Shown: positions 38,134 to 49,777 of the stretch, in pieces
Numbering within the stretch: position 1 is the stretch's first letter
How the letters are laid out: each line of letters opens with the position of its first letter
NCBI GenBank assembly: GCA_015350385.1
Contig: WNKI01000001.1
Location: 7,155,433 to 7,219,432, forward strand
Reading direction: 5' to 3'
Length of the DNA stretch: 64,000 nucleotides
From: Aculops lycopersici
Lineage: Eukaryota > Arthropoda > Arachnida > Trombidiformes > Eriophyidae
Made by a program: the position numbers and the translations under genes
Notes under the pieces: model-generated
Database searches by the model: none
What the model was told of the DNA's origin: nothing
Seen by the model: the letters and a program-made list of their open reading frames with translations, nothing else

Positions 38134-38815
38134 AAGAACCTTGTTAATGTTGTTGTTCTTGCTGTTGTTGTTGTTGTGATTGATGGCCACTTTGTTTTGA
38201 TTTTCTTGGTAGCACTTTAAAATTGAGCTAGAAAATCGTGTCCTCCTTCAAAAATGAGTTAATGATCTTGCAACTTCTTCATCTACCCCTCGATGCAAGA
38301 GGAGCAAGAGAACAAGTGGCTGCCTATAACCTGGCACGCAAATTGCCCCTCACTCACCTGTCACTTGTGAGGACGACGACGGTAAGGAATTCAAATCTTC
38401 AAAGAGTCTGTCCAACGGGATCATCGATCATCGCACTCGACAGGCACAAAGCGACTTCCGGCGACTGGGAGATGAGAGAGAATTTGGTGGCGAGATCAAC
38501 CACTCAACTTGATTGAGCCACTCGAAGTTTAACCGGAAGTTGATCCCAGTAGACAGATTTTCAAGCCAACTTTTTCTCACACACTAAAACGCATTTCTTC
38601 AGTCCGCTGCTAAGAGTCTTGAATATCGATATCGTTACTTTCTAACGTGAAAAAGAGCGAGAGACGACTATTTGATGAAAAATGAATGCAATATGTTGAC
38701 CACTGGCATTGGTCATCGTATGGCTTATCTTTGAGCCGAATCTGAGCCATACGTTGAGTTTAGTCCAGTTAAATTTATTTTGCTTTGGTTTGGTTAAATT
38801 CGAGCTAAATTGTTG

Positions 38816-38840
38816 GCAACCAACCAACCAACCAACCAAC
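38816..38840. repeat. (CAAC)n microsatellite
   Basis: Six tetramer copies in the Pax intron. Confidence 0.85.
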
Positions 38841-39348
38841 TTGACGCTTAGTTCATCATCAGCCTCGATGATGGACAGAAATTCAAACAAACTGGCCGAA
38901 AGGGAGGTGGAGATCCATTGGCCTCTCGTTAACATCACGCACTGGCCATTAGCACATGCAAGGGGCCAGCGAGTGTTATTATTACCACGAGTCGATAATA
39001 TGTGATATGAGAAGTAAAGGAGGATCTAAAATGAAAGTAGTAGTCATTGGGAGAGAGGAAAGTTGCTGACGAGATGAGACTATCTGTTGGCCAAATCTAA
39101 ATCAAAATCAAATCCAAGTGAACGTTGGAGTCGAAGATTTCACGCGCCACCGAGCGCGAGAGGCACTCGGCCACTTCCGGTCGCCGGCTCTGGATGTCTA
39201 GTGGCACGCGTTGAGCAATCGACTCGGTTTCTCCCCTTGGTTGGTGGTGTTTATTTTTTGCAATTGGTTGTAGTGTTAGTAGCTATCGCAGACGGAGTTG
39301 AGTATTGCTATGGCGAAATTCAATCTGGAAAACTAACAATAAGTGTAA

Positions 39349-39365
39349 TACACACACACACACAC
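39349..39365. repeat. (AC)8 microsatellite
   Basis: Short dinucleotide run in the Pax intron. Confidence 0.85.
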
Positions 39366-39865
39366 GCAAACTGGAAACGGAAGTTTGCGAGGAAAAACGA
39401 GAAAACTTTGATTTATTCAGATTAACTTGGAAGATAACCTAGTTAGTTGGTGTTGGTGGTGTTGAAACTAGATCTGGACTGCTTATAATATCGAGCATTG
39501 GAAGAAAACTAGCGCCAGTAAAACACCTGCCCGAGAATTGGGAGCAGCACACATTTTTAATCTGATTAGTCAACTCCCGCTTGCCATAGCACAAAACAAA
39601 CTAGACCACAATCACAACCTTGACTCCAATCTCCTCTTGTGTATTGATAATTTTGCACAAATTAGCTGGCCGCAAACAACTTTCTGCTCGGTTTTGGGCG
39701 CCGCCACTTTCTCCTTGTTTGGCGACCACTACGCAACCAGGAAGTGTCAAGTGGCGTTTGTGTCAAGTTCATTTCGCATCGCTGAGCGCGTTGCCTAAAG
39801 CGAATCCAATTTAATGTGGCAACTGACTCGGTGGCTGGTGGCGGTAAATTGGCGTTTAATGGGCG

Positions 39866-39893
39866 CTCGCCACTTTTATCGCCAAGTGGCGAG
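39866..39893. repeat. 10-bp inverted repeat
   Basis: CTCGCCACTT (39866-39875) and AAGTGGCGAG (39884-39893) are exact reverse complements around an 8-base loop. Each arm contains the CCACTT/AAGTGG core of the window's interspersed word. Confidence 0.85.
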
Positions 39894-40817
39894 TCAGCTA
39901 ATACTTTGTTGCAACACAAAGTTAATGCACTTTGAATATATGACACAGCGGCGGCGGCGGCGGGGGTGAGAAGATTACGCGATCCCATTTTATCCAGATA
40001 TCCAATAGCATCATCACTGGCGCTGCTATTTTTTGGATTTAAATGATGACAGTCGCACGCCTATAGCGCAAGATAGTGGAGCGCACTTTTCTGTCGCTTG
40101 AGCAAGCGACTTTGCGCAAGTCGACGCGCATTAATTTGCGCAACGGGTGCGTGTGATCGCAGCGCGTGCCGTACCGTTTTTTCTCCTCTCTCGGTTCAGC
40201 GGTAGCAGTGGCGCCTCAAGTTTCAAATAAGTGACTGGTGTGTGAGGTCAGCGTTGGGCTAGTGCGCCTGCGTGCCAGCGAACTCTTTGAACAAAATAAC
40301 TCGCGGCAACTCGTGTGCTCCATTGCAACTGCAACCTTTTCCCTGCTATCCAATGAGTGACCTCATATTCTTATTATTATTATTATCATTATCATCATAT
40401 ATGAGAAACAGAACATGCAAATTTGTTATCACTTACCATCATTTCAGCTAAACTGTTAACAGAAACTTGTCGTTGAATAATATTCTTTTACGCAAATTTT
40501 ACTCATATATGCCCCGACGTTTAAGGAATACATTGAGAGTTAGAGAGGAGACTATGCGACGTTTGAGTGGAGGTATTTACTCGTGGCACTAGTAGTAGCT
40601 GGGCAAACAGGTGATTGTCTCTATAGCTACAACGACAACTACTAGTCAAGCCAACAAATATTCACGTCAATTAAACTGAAAGACTATGACAATAGAGAGG
40701 AATCACAAATCACCTTCGTGTTTCGCCTTTCGCAAGTAACTCGAGCGTGAGAATTCAAGCTGCTACTACAACTCGATGCTGGATGTTTGTATTGGACTAT
40801 TTCGGTTTAGTCGTTGA

Positions 40818-40821
<4 letters not shown>

Positions 40822-40848
<27 letters not shown>
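40822..40848. repeat. (AT)n microsatellite
   Basis: About thirteen AT units in the Pax intron. Confidence 0.9.
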
Positions 40849-40852
<4 letters not shown>

Positions 40853-41482
40853 TAAATATGAATGCGTGTGTTGATCTTTTCAGCTAGCCAGCTAGTTGGT
40901 CAAAATATATACAGTGACAGTGAGCAATGATTCGATGGACGAGAAGACAAATGAGAAGTTTCAAGTCGACAAGATACTCCATTAAAGTTGAAGAGAATAG
41001 AATAGAATATAAACGATGGAGTAGAGAGTTAAAGTTGTTATCGCAACAATTGGATCAACAATCTCGCTAATTCTTCACAAAGTTTGAGGCAAACAAATGA
41101 GTTGCGAGAAATAAATATAACAATAATAATCATAGTTCATGAAACTTACCGAGTAATAGACTGGTGGACAAATCTAACTACAACTACAACTTCAACTCCA
41201 ACTCTAACCAAGAAACGAGATACTGACGATTGTGAAGTTTGAGGGGAAGCCAAAGGGAATGATCATTTGCAAAAGAGCAATGGAGAAGGAGAATAATTAG
41301 TCAGCTTGTACATTTTAAACTAAACTAAATTGAACTAAACTAGACAACGACTCCCGCTTAAAATCTCAGTCGTCAGTTACAAGTGAGTGACTTTGAGGCG
41401 AGCAGTTTAGCCAAAGTGTCCAGCGAAAGATACACTGCGCTCAAAAGAATGCCCGACATCAGAATCTTACTACCACTACTGA

Positions 41483-41510
41483 TACTACTACTACTACTAC
41501 TACTACTACC
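41483..41510. repeat. (TAC)n microsatellite
   Basis: About nine trinucleotide copies. A second CTA/TAC array lies at 50999-51026. Confidence 0.9.
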
Positions 41511-42193
41511 GCCACCGCTACTGCCACTAGATCAACTTTGATGAAGTAGTGGCCACCGAGAGTTCTCTTGTTGGACGGAGGGGCGAGTGGAAATAGTAAT
41601 AGTAATAATTCAAAGCGCGACATATGCTCTTGACGTGCCGACTAGAGAGACAAAAGTTACCGTTGGATTTCCAAGGAAAATTTGAAAGAGAGAAGGGGAG
41701 ATCACATTTAGTTGATAAGGCGACGACTAGCACTTGGCCCATGGAGTGAGGGAGAAAGAAGGTAGCCTCAAGTAATATCACCGCTGCTCTCAATGATATG
41801 TTTCCATAGAGTTGTTGGGTAATTACACGCTGGATTTTAATCGTCGACGACAACAACGAGCTACAATCCCTCAGTAGCTCAAGTCTCAAGTTAGTCGAAC
41901 AAACTGGTCGAGTTCAGTTTTGTTTTAGTAGATAGCTTGCCAAGAATAGCCACACACGAGGGAACACTACAAGCTATTGCATCAAGTTAACTGAAGCATG
42001 CAACTGGCAAGCTCCTAACTTGAGCTCATTGTTGGAATCACACCAAGACTTTTGCGAGGCGAGAGGAAATTTGAAGGGCTTTAAATTACTGTTGTCGTTA
42101 TTTTTCTTCTTGACAAGCAAAAGAGCAGCATATAGATACTCGCCTAGTGGGCCTTATTAACTAACAAATAGCGCGCTATAGGGACAGATCTCG

Positions 42194-43036
42194 ATGCTTT
42201 GCTCGGCAGCGGCAATGGTAAGCGCGGCCAGCGCCTCGGCGGCCGCCGCCGCCGCTGTGGTTGCTCACCAGCAAAACCAACAGCAGCACCAGCACCAGAG
42301 CTATGTCGCAACCCAAAGCCACAACCAAATGATGATGGAGCAGCTAAGTCACGATGCTAGCCAATTAATGTGTCAACAGCAGCAATCGTATCATGGCCAC
42401 AATCTTGGCCAGCAGCAACATCAACAGCCTCACCATCATTCGCACCATCATCAGCATCAGGTGTCCAATTCTAATCACTACAACCACCAGGCGGCGGCCG
42501 TTGTTGCTGTTGCACAATTAGCACACCACCACCAAAACCAAACACACCTGAACCATCACCATCATCAGCAACACCACCTGCTGCATCACCATCATCATCA
42601 GCAGCAGCAACAGCAGCAGCAGCAGCATCAGCACCCTCATCACAACCATCAAAATGGTGGCCACTCAAGCTCGCAATCACAGCAGCAGCAGCAGCATCAA
42701 CACCATCAGGTTGGCGGCGGATTCTCCCAGGATGCTCACAGTCAACTGGCCATCGTTGGGCATCAGGCGCAATTGCAGGTGCATAGCTCCGCTTCTATTA
42801 TTTCCGGTGGCGACCACCAGAGAGTTCAACACAACAACTCAACGGCGGCAAGAACAACTGCCACCCCAATGACGACGGCTGCCGCCACCAACACGATAGA
42901 GCATGTGGCAGCGGCCGCAGCAGCCGCCGCTATGCACCACCACCACCACCAACAGCAACAACAACAACATCATCATCACGCCCAATCTACTCCTTGCTCC
43001 GTAATGGACTATTACACATGTAGAGTATCTCTCTAG
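42194..43036 (+). CDS. His/Gln/Ala-rich frame, possible alternative Pax exon
   Basis: A 280-codon frame opens at ATG 42194 and stops at TAG 43034-43036, just 5' of the paired-box exon. It has the same style as Pax exon 1: polyAla, Q9 and H5 runs, many HHQQ blocks. A branch-point-like TTAACTAAC (42157-42165) and a TAG acceptor (ending 42181) precede it. Two readings are possible. It may be an alternative exon with a weak phase-1 donor at 43020 (ACAT|GTAGAG) feeding the paired box. Or only a 36-base phase-1 microexon (42182-42217, GTAAGC donor at 42218) is used, in another frame (TDLDALLGSGN). It has no domain, so identity depends on location and composition. Confidence 0.4.
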   Translation: MLCSAAAMVSAASASAAAAAAVVAHQQNQQQHQHQSYVATQSHNQMMMEQLSHDASQLMCQQQQSYHGHNLGQQQHQQPHHHSHHHQHQVSNSNHYNHQAAAVVAVAQLAHHHQNQTHLNHHHHQQHHLLHHHHHQQQQQQQQQHQHPHHNHQNGGHSSSQSQQQQQHQHHQVGGGFSQDAHSQLAIVGHQAQLQVHSSASIISGGDHQRVQHNNSTAARTTATPMTTAAATNTIEHVAAAAAAAAMHHHHHQQQQQQHHHHAQSTPCSVMDYYTCRVSL

Positions 43037-43318
43037 TTGTATTGAGTTTCCACTGTTCTATTCCACTGTCCTGTTCTTGAGTTATCATGTCATGTTATTA
43101 TTTTAAATTTACAACCATTTAATTTTTGCGTAAACTCATTTGCGTAACCTAATACACCAAACAAAAGAATGCATCGCTTGACCCGAAAGTCGAGCGAAAT
43201 CAACAGCAAGCCAAGCACACGACTAACCACGCGACTTCTTCTCCTTCCTCCTCTTCCTCTTCACCTTCACAACCAAAACAAACGAACCGTTTTATAACAA
43301 ATACAATACAACACTCAG

Positions 43319-43490
43319 GTCACGGTGGTCCGGGAGTCAACCAATTGGGTGGCCATTTCGTCAATGGACGGCCGTTGCCAGATTTTGTGCGCAACCAAAT
43401 AGTCGATTTGTCGCGCCAGGGAGTAAGGCCATGCGACATTTCGCGCCAATTGCGCGTATCTCACGGTTGCGTGTCCAAGATTCTCGGCAG
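43319..43490 (+). CDS. sv: Pax2/5/8 exon 2: N-terminal half of the paired domain
   Basis: This 172-base exon has no ATG of its own and lies between CAG (43316-43318) and a perfect GTAAGT donor (43491). It encodes HGGPGVNQLGGHFVNGRPLP followed by a helix-turn-helix ending RPCDISRQLRVSHGCVSKIL and GR, the PAI subdomain that contacts DNA. The family usually reads HGGVNQLGGVFVNGRPLP; here there are two extra residues (PG) and a His where Val is nearly invariant. Entry phase is 1 and exit phase 2, matching exon 3. The intron after ...KILGR lies inside the paired box. Pax2/5/8 specifies sensory and neural lineages in animals; in flies the gene is shaven/sparkling. Confidence 0.93.
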
Positions 43491-44009
43491 GTAAGTAGTG
43501 CGAATCAATTTTAAGTCTCCTCTCTCTTCCTCTCTCTCTATTTCTTTCTTTCTGCTTTGTGTTGCCTTTGGTCAACACAGGTTCACAATACACAGACTAA
43601 CTAGTTGTCACAGAAAGTCAGTCGGGTGGCTAGTTTGTAGAAATTTTTGAGCATTTGAATTTGAAAATGAAAGAGGCGCATAGCGACGCTGTGCAATGCG
43701 ATTTGTATGCGGATTTTTATGTAGGCGATGCTATGTGGCATGGCCACCAGAGGCAAAGGTAAATTATTGCGCCTGTCAGTGTCCAAAGTTTAGAGTTCCA
43801 AACTCCAAACTTGAACAGATCGAATAAAACTGGCCAACAATGAGATTGAAACGCAAATTTCCTGCTAGTCAGAAAGTCGGTTGTAGCGGTGGCAGTCGTG
43901 GAAGTGGTGGTGGTATCACTGGTAGCTGGCGACGGCAACACAACGACAAGTGGCCACCGACTTGTACGTCGAATGTCAAACTAGTGGCGGAGCAATGAAA
44001 ATGAGTTTG

Positions 44010-44070
44010 CTACCTGCCTGCCTGCCTACCTACCTGCCTACCTACCTATCCACCTACCTGCCTGCCTGCC
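44010..44070. repeat. (CTAC/CTGC)n tetranucleotide array
   Basis: Interrupted CCTA/CCTG units over about 60 bases, ending at the start of a hairpin. Confidence 0.9.
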
Positions 44071-44090
44071 GCTGGTCAAGCGACCAGCGG
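44069..44090. repeat. 9-bp inverted repeat with 4-base loop
   Basis: CCGCTGGTC (44069-44077) and GACCAGCGG (44082-44090) are exact reverse complements around AAGC. Confidence 0.9.
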
Positions 44091-46500
44091 AGTCCATTAC
44101 GGTGTTCAGCCCACCAACTTCCGCAAAGTGGCCAGGCGGATAGTGCTCCGGACAGCGACTAGCAAGTGGCAGTGCCTCTACTGTTCCACGGTGATTAATG
44201 CGCCACGTCATTTGCTTGATTGCAGGTATCATGTCGGTGGGTTGCTCGTTCACTTTTAGCTCCTAGTTGGACTCTCTCAATGGCGCGCACGAGAATGAAG
44301 TCAGAGAGGGAGTTTTGCTAAATTTCCATAGCAAATTGGTGTAAATTAGCGACTTACTCACTTTCCTGTGGTTGTCTGTCTATCTTCCAATGAGCTGCTT
44401 GCCTGACTCAACCACCAGCCAGTTTGTGTGGCCAGCAAGCAAGTGAGCAGGCAGCCTGTGCTGACTTCTAATGGCCACGTTTCAATAGATACCACTGCTC
44501 TAAACTATGGCCAGGCTACTGCACCAAAAGCACCAATTGCATGGGTAAAATGAGTGTTGTTTTAAGCCACCCTCTATGGCTGTCCCCCTGGGTTTTTTAG
44601 CCACAGCTACAGCAGACCAAGTTTTATGCGCGCCACAACAAATGATATTCAAATGATGATATTTTGTCCATTCAGCTGCTTCAACATGATGGCCTCGCGC
44701 CGAAACGACATGACGAAAAAAACTCCTACCGCTACCTAGTGGCCGCTTCGCTATGGGAAGCCCACGATGCAGTCGACCGACTGCTCATCGCAAGGTGAGC
44801 CTTTGGTCGGTTCCACTCGTCTAGCCGTTGAGGCCAGACGATTTGCATTAACCGCTCACTCTGGGAATCGGTTAGACTTTTGCGCGCCTCGATTGACCTA
44901 TATGATGATCTAGACTCTAGCTTGGCGAGGGGCCGAGCGCCTAGCTACATATTAACTGCGAGATGCGCGCTTGTTGGCGTCCCGCTGCGAGCAAACCAAA
45001 AGCACTTCTTATACTTCAAGTCAAGCTAAAGATTTGCCATCTCCACCATCAAAAGTCAAGAGTCTGAGGGACGGGAGCGGCAACTGCATTAGCATTATAA
45101 TGGAAGAAACTCGGTTTCTGCCCGTGCAAAGTCGAATGCAGAACTACGAAGACGAGCAAAGCAACGCTTTAGGTGGCTACATAACGATAGCGACAACAAC
45201 CACTAAGATGATTCTACCGCCGCGACAACTGGAATTGCAATTTGGTCGAGAGTCGCGGCCGCTTGTCCACCAGAGTGACGAGTCAAACTTGTGGACTTTG
45301 CTCACTTATGTTGCCGCTGCTGCAACAATGAATGAGCTGTTATTGTTGTTGCCGGTTTCGTCGCGAGCGCTAAGGCCTCCATCGTCGTCGTCGTCATCGT
45401 CGTCGTCGTTATTGTCAACTCAACAATCGACTTGCTTTTCGGCAAAAAGCCAGCCTCTACATTAAGTGGCGGCGCGTGCGCCTCGTGCCCTTTGATAGAC
45501 CAACCGAGTGCTTAAGTGAGCGAGCAAATTGATTATATCATCCGACTCGTTCGCGTTGTCGTTGGTTGATGTTCTTTTCACGTTGCTCGTGGTCTTTGTG
45601 TTGTGCCCCGACCAACATCAACAACAACAACAACAACTTGGTCAGTACATAACAACAACCAACTAGTCCATTGTGCCAGTTGGCCGGTTGGCTCTCAGCT
45701 TGACCTCCCCCAAGTGGGAATTTGGGATACACATCTAGTCGCTAGGCGTGCGGCTGGTGAGTGGCTGCGCCAATTTTGGACCAAACTATAGCCTTTTCCT
45801 GGAGGAGAAAAAACGCAGGTTGGCCAATGAAAAATCGTACCTCTTATTTGGCTTAAGTGAAATGATGAAAATGATAATGGTAATAAAGAAGTAGACTCGC
45901 AACTTTTGCTCGCAAGCCACCAATGCGATAGGTGGCTTGCCATTTGAAAAGAGCGTGTTGGTTAGTTTATTTTCAGGCTAGCATTTGCATGTTTTATTGT
46001 TGTGTTTGTGGTGCGCCGCCTCTGGATTAAAGGAGCAAAGTCGCCGGTATCGCTAATGGACTCCCTGCGACCAACTGCAACTGCAACACCAACACTACCA
46101 CTAACAACACTCACACGCGGCAGACGCGCGCTCATAAACTCCGCGCGAGTCAATCGGACAAAGTGGCCAGTGAGGTTGTTTTGTGCGCGTGGCAGTCGTG
46201 TGACTTGCTGCCCTGGTTGCGGTTGTCATGCGAGATGAGCGGGCCAGTTGACTGAGTCAATGGAATGAGTAAATTTAGCCAAAAGAGCAAACACCAGGTT
46301 GTTGTGTAACAAATCGCTCGTAAGATAATTCTTTAAGGAAAAAGTTGGCCGGATAAATTCCGGCTACCTGGATACTGGAGGCAGTAAGCGACCCTTCTCT
46401 TGTTGCACGTTTACCTATCTGTTAGACTAAACTAGACTTGAGACTATAGCTAATTTTTAAAATCAATATTCTCCCTCTGAATATCTGTCCTCCTTTTGTT

Positions 46501-46533
46501 TTCTTCTTCTTCTTCTTCTTCTTCTTCTTCTTC
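46501..46533. repeat. (TTC)11 microsatellite
   Basis: Eleven TTC units followed immediately by AG, making a textbook pyrimidine-rich acceptor inside intron 2. It may be a decoy or rarely used site. Confidence 0.95.
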
Positions 46534-46777
46534 AGCGGTGGTGGTGGTTGTGGTGGAGGTGGTGACACAACTAAAGTAGAAAATTGATATATGCATTATC
46601 ATGAACACGAAACTCTCTTTTCTTCTTTGGGAAAAACCTTTTCTTCGCCTAGAGAATTAATGATTCCCAGTCACGCAGACCAAACTAACCAAATATTATT
46701 ATCTTATCGTGAATTTAAAAAAACAAAAAACAAAAATTTGTTCAAAAAAAAATTTAACGGCTCTAACCAAACCGTAG

Positions 46778-47636
46778 GTTCCAAGAAACCGGAAGCATCA
46801 GACCCGGAGTCATTGGAGGCTCCAAACCCAAGGTTGCCACGCCGCATGTAGTGAACGCCATTGCCGCCTACAAAAAGGCAAATCCCACAATGTTTGCCTG
46901 GGAGATTAGGAATCAGTTGCAATCAGACGGAATCTGTGATGAGGACAATCTGCCCTCCGTGTCCTCGATCAATCGCATAGTGCGCAATAAGGCGGCCGAG
47001 ACTGCAAAGAAGGTCTCGTCCACTAGCTCTAGCAACTCGCCCCCCTCAACTGGCTCCTCGTCGGGCGGCGGCGGGGGCAGCTCGCAGAATCTCATGGCTT
47101 CAAATATGACTCACAACAACCACCACCACCACCACCACACTAACCACAATCACACTCACAACCACCAGCCGATGTCAGGCAATTTGGGTGGCCAGCTGCA
47201 TTCTAGCTCGCTGGCGAGCTCCACGGTGGCCAGCAGCTCGGCCTCCTCGTCGAGCTCCTCGTCCAGCGCCTCGTCTAGCTCCTCGTCGGTGCCGCCAACT
47301 TCGCCAATAAGCGGAGATGTAGACCAAGCTGTAGAGCAGCAGGCAAAGTTGAACGATGCCGGCGAGCAACAGCAACAACATTATGCAACAGCCAACCTGA
47401 TGAGCAACAACCACCTGAACCAAAACCACACCAACCAGCTCGCGTACCAACAGGCGATGCACCAGCAAAACTTGAGCCACCACCAACAGCAACACAGCCA
47501 ATTAAACCAACTTAGCCAACACCACCAGTTTGATCATCACAACCTCTCGCACCAGCAACAGCAGCAGCAGCATCACCAGAATCTGGCGCAACACCACAAC
47601 CAGCCAGCGGCCATTATGATGCAACCAGCACCGACT

Positions 47637-47688
<52 letters not shown>

Positions 47689-48749
47689 CCCACCACCACC
47701 TCAACCAAAACCACTACCATCAGCAGCAGCAGCATAATCACTATGCCACAGGTGTCACTGCTGTCCAGATGGCAGCCGAATCGGCTACTGCCGGCCTCGC
47801 AACCAGCGGTGGCAGCGCGCAACACTACCAGCTGCAGGCAACAAGTGGCGGTGGTGAGCAGCTGGCCGTCGGCTCGTTGCTGACCACCGTGCAGTCGCAT
47901 CTAACCAACAGCTCAGATTTACAACAGGTGACGGACGCGACCGTAACCACGACTACAGCAACGACGGCGGCGGCAGCCGCAGCGGCAGCCAGCTACCACC
48001 AGTTAACGTCGGCGGCCGACTACCAGCACCACTACCAGCAGCCACATTACTATCAGCAGTTTGTGCAGCAACAGCAACAACAAACCAACTACTCAATAAA
48101 CGGGATACTTGGCATAGAGCAGCAGCAGCAGCAGCAATACCAACAATTGGAATCTACGCCGACGATTGCGTCGGGACTGAAGCAAGCGGAATCGCCACTC
48201 GAGGTGAGCGACATGCAAGTTGCCGCGCCAGTTGCAGTGACGACGAACATCATCACGACCGGAAGTGAGAAGAGTGACGCGCGAAAGTCACAGGCATCGA
48301 GTCAGCTGAGTTCGCCAAAGAGGATTAAGTCAAAGGATTTGACTATGAGCAAAGTGACAACAACAGCAACAACAACCACGACAACTTCCGCGCCAACTGC
48401 AGAGGAAACTGAAGGGCGAACAAAGGTCATGACAGGCGACAAGAGCCAGGAGATTGTATCGAATGGCGGCGACAGCAAGCAGCATGAGCATTCTGGCACG
48501 GGCAAAGCGAATGACAACATAAGCAGAAGCAACAATAACAACAATAGTAACAATAACAAATCAAAGGCAACTAGCGATGAAATTATGAGCGACAGCCAGC
48601 AGCCAGGTAAAGTGAGCAAGGGAACCTATAGACCGGAAGCGGCGGCGTCATCAGTTGCAACGACGACCACGGCGAGCGCGAGAGCGACCGACGCAACTGA
48701 CGATTGGCAACCAAGTGCCTACTCCTTGCCCGCGATAAGTGACACTTGA
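46778..48749 (+). CDS. sv: Pax2/5/8 exon 3: paired-domain C-half, octapeptide and tail
   Basis: After CCGTAG the exon supplies the third base of Arg436, then FQETGSIRPGVIGGSKPKVA (437-456) and the RED subdomain with NPTMFAWEIRNQL and LPSVSSINRIVRNKAAETAK, a close match to Pax2/5/8. A perfect YSINGILG octapeptide (48090-48113, residues 874-881) follows; in this family it recruits Groucho/TLE co-repressors. Between and after are Ser, Asn, His and Gln tracts, including about Q17 near 47640-47690. The stop is TGA 48747-48749. Exons 1-3 total 3,279 bases, exactly 1,093 codons. No partial homeodomain or Tyr-rich transactivation tail is visible. A CAG|GTAAAG donor at 48607 (phase 1) could lead to further exons, but I found none before the next gene. 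Confidence 0.92.
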
Positions 48750-49753
48750 GAGCTTGTTTTCTGTTGGAGTTATTAGTGCGCTGGCCAAATTCAAATGGAG
48801 CCCACGAAAGTGAGTTGATTTTTGCAAAAGCGACGACGAGTACGCAACTCTGCAGCGGCACGTGATCATCATTGGGATCGAAACTGGTGCTTTAGGATGG
48901 AGATGATGTCCACAGCTCCTTCGCTAGCAGCCAACAATGAGAAGAGAAAGTCAAATTTGTGGAAGCAAAAGTTTTGCATACACTAGCGACGGCGACGGCG
49001 GCGGCGGCGACGACAGGAAGTCGCCAGTTTTGCTCTGCCTCTCAACTTTGGTTGCCATGAATAGAGTTGAGCAGTAGTGTTATTAGTTTATACATGTGAA
49101 CTAGTACAGTGACTCGCTAGCACTTTGTTGATACATGCTCGACGCACTCTACACGCGGCCATCTGCGCGCCAAGGGGGCGGAAGTTGGGGCGCTTGCCTT
49201 TTGAGTGGCGTTAGCACAACGAGCAGCAGCAGCAGCAGCAGTAGCGAGAGTTGAGATGAATGATCTCGCAGAACGATAATGAAATGTTCTGCTATGTTGT
49301 TGTTGCGCAGATTGCGTTGCGTTGATTAGGATGATTGATTAAGAGGAAGGTTGCCACTATTGGCTTGCCACTCTTTGCGGGGCACACGAGAGTATAGTGG
49401 ATGCCGCCATTATGGTTTTAGCGTCGGAGTTAAGCCGCATTACTTTCGCTGGAAAACAATTGACTCCCTCTCTTCTGCTCAAATCCCCTCTTGGGCTTGG
49501 TTCGCGCCCATTACAAATTTGCAAGAGTTGAGGGGATTAACCTTTAGGTGCTCAGTCATTGGAAATAACGGAGCAAATCGAACTAATGGATGAACGGAGC
49601 TCACCCTTCTTGTTGCAAAATTTAGGCGAAATGATTTCCAGGTTTTGTTTACAAGGAATCGGCCGGCTGCAGCCACTTTTCCGCTGCAATCAATTCGAAT
49701 GATAAAGTGACACTCGCGAGCAGCATCATCGAACAACAACACCATTGACAAAA

Positions 49754-49777
49754 GTAGCAGCAGCAGCAGCAGCAGCA
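49754..49777. repeat. (CAG)8 microsatellite
   Basis: Eight copies in non-coding DNA, continuing as interrupted CAG/TAG units to about 49790. Confidence 0.9.

Larger units (their letters stand above)
31815..43318 (+). other. Predicted first intron of Pax2/5/8 (11.5 kb)
   Basis: Runs from GTAAGT to the CAG before the paired-box exon. It contains the assembly gap, two possible alternative 5' exons (34355-34373 and the 42.2-43.0 kb frame), several microsatellites, a 10-bp hairpin (39866-39893) and repeated CAACA(A/G)GTG words. No frame on either strand outside those candidates shows a recognisable product. Long introns of developmental regulators commonly house enhancers, but none can be identified from sequence alone. 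Confidence 0.5.
43491..46777 (+). other. Intron 2 of Pax2/5/8 (3.3 kb)
   Basis: Runs GTAAGT to CCGTAG, with CTAAC 11-15 bases before the acceptor and an A-rich rather than pyrimidine-rich tract. It contains a (CTAC/CTGC)n array (about 44010-44070), a 9-bp hairpin (44069-44090) and a (TTC)11 tract followed by CAG (46501-46535). A 164-codon frame at 44971-45465 has no recognisable features and looks accidental. Confidence 0.85.

Noticed and set aside
42471..42680. Minus-strand Ala/Asp/Gly-rich frames opposite the His/Gln-rich exons
   Set aside because: Antisense shadows of CAN/GCN repeats; the same occurs opposite 30680-31814 and 46851-48749.
44763..44795. ATG-started short frame ending at an AAG|GTGAGC donor
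   Set aside because: Lies after the first paired-box exon and phase 1 does not fit the phase-2 acceptor of exon 3; short frames with donors arise often by chance.
44971..45465. 164-codon frame in Pax intron 2
   Set aside because: No conserved motif; includes a (TCG)n-derived Ser run and lies within a well-supported intron.
46534..46590. Acceptor after (TTC)11 leading to a Gly-rich short terminal frame in Pax intron 2
   Set aside because: Would truncate the paired domain and encode only a short glycine run before a stop; the true acceptor at 46777 restores the conserved domain exactly.
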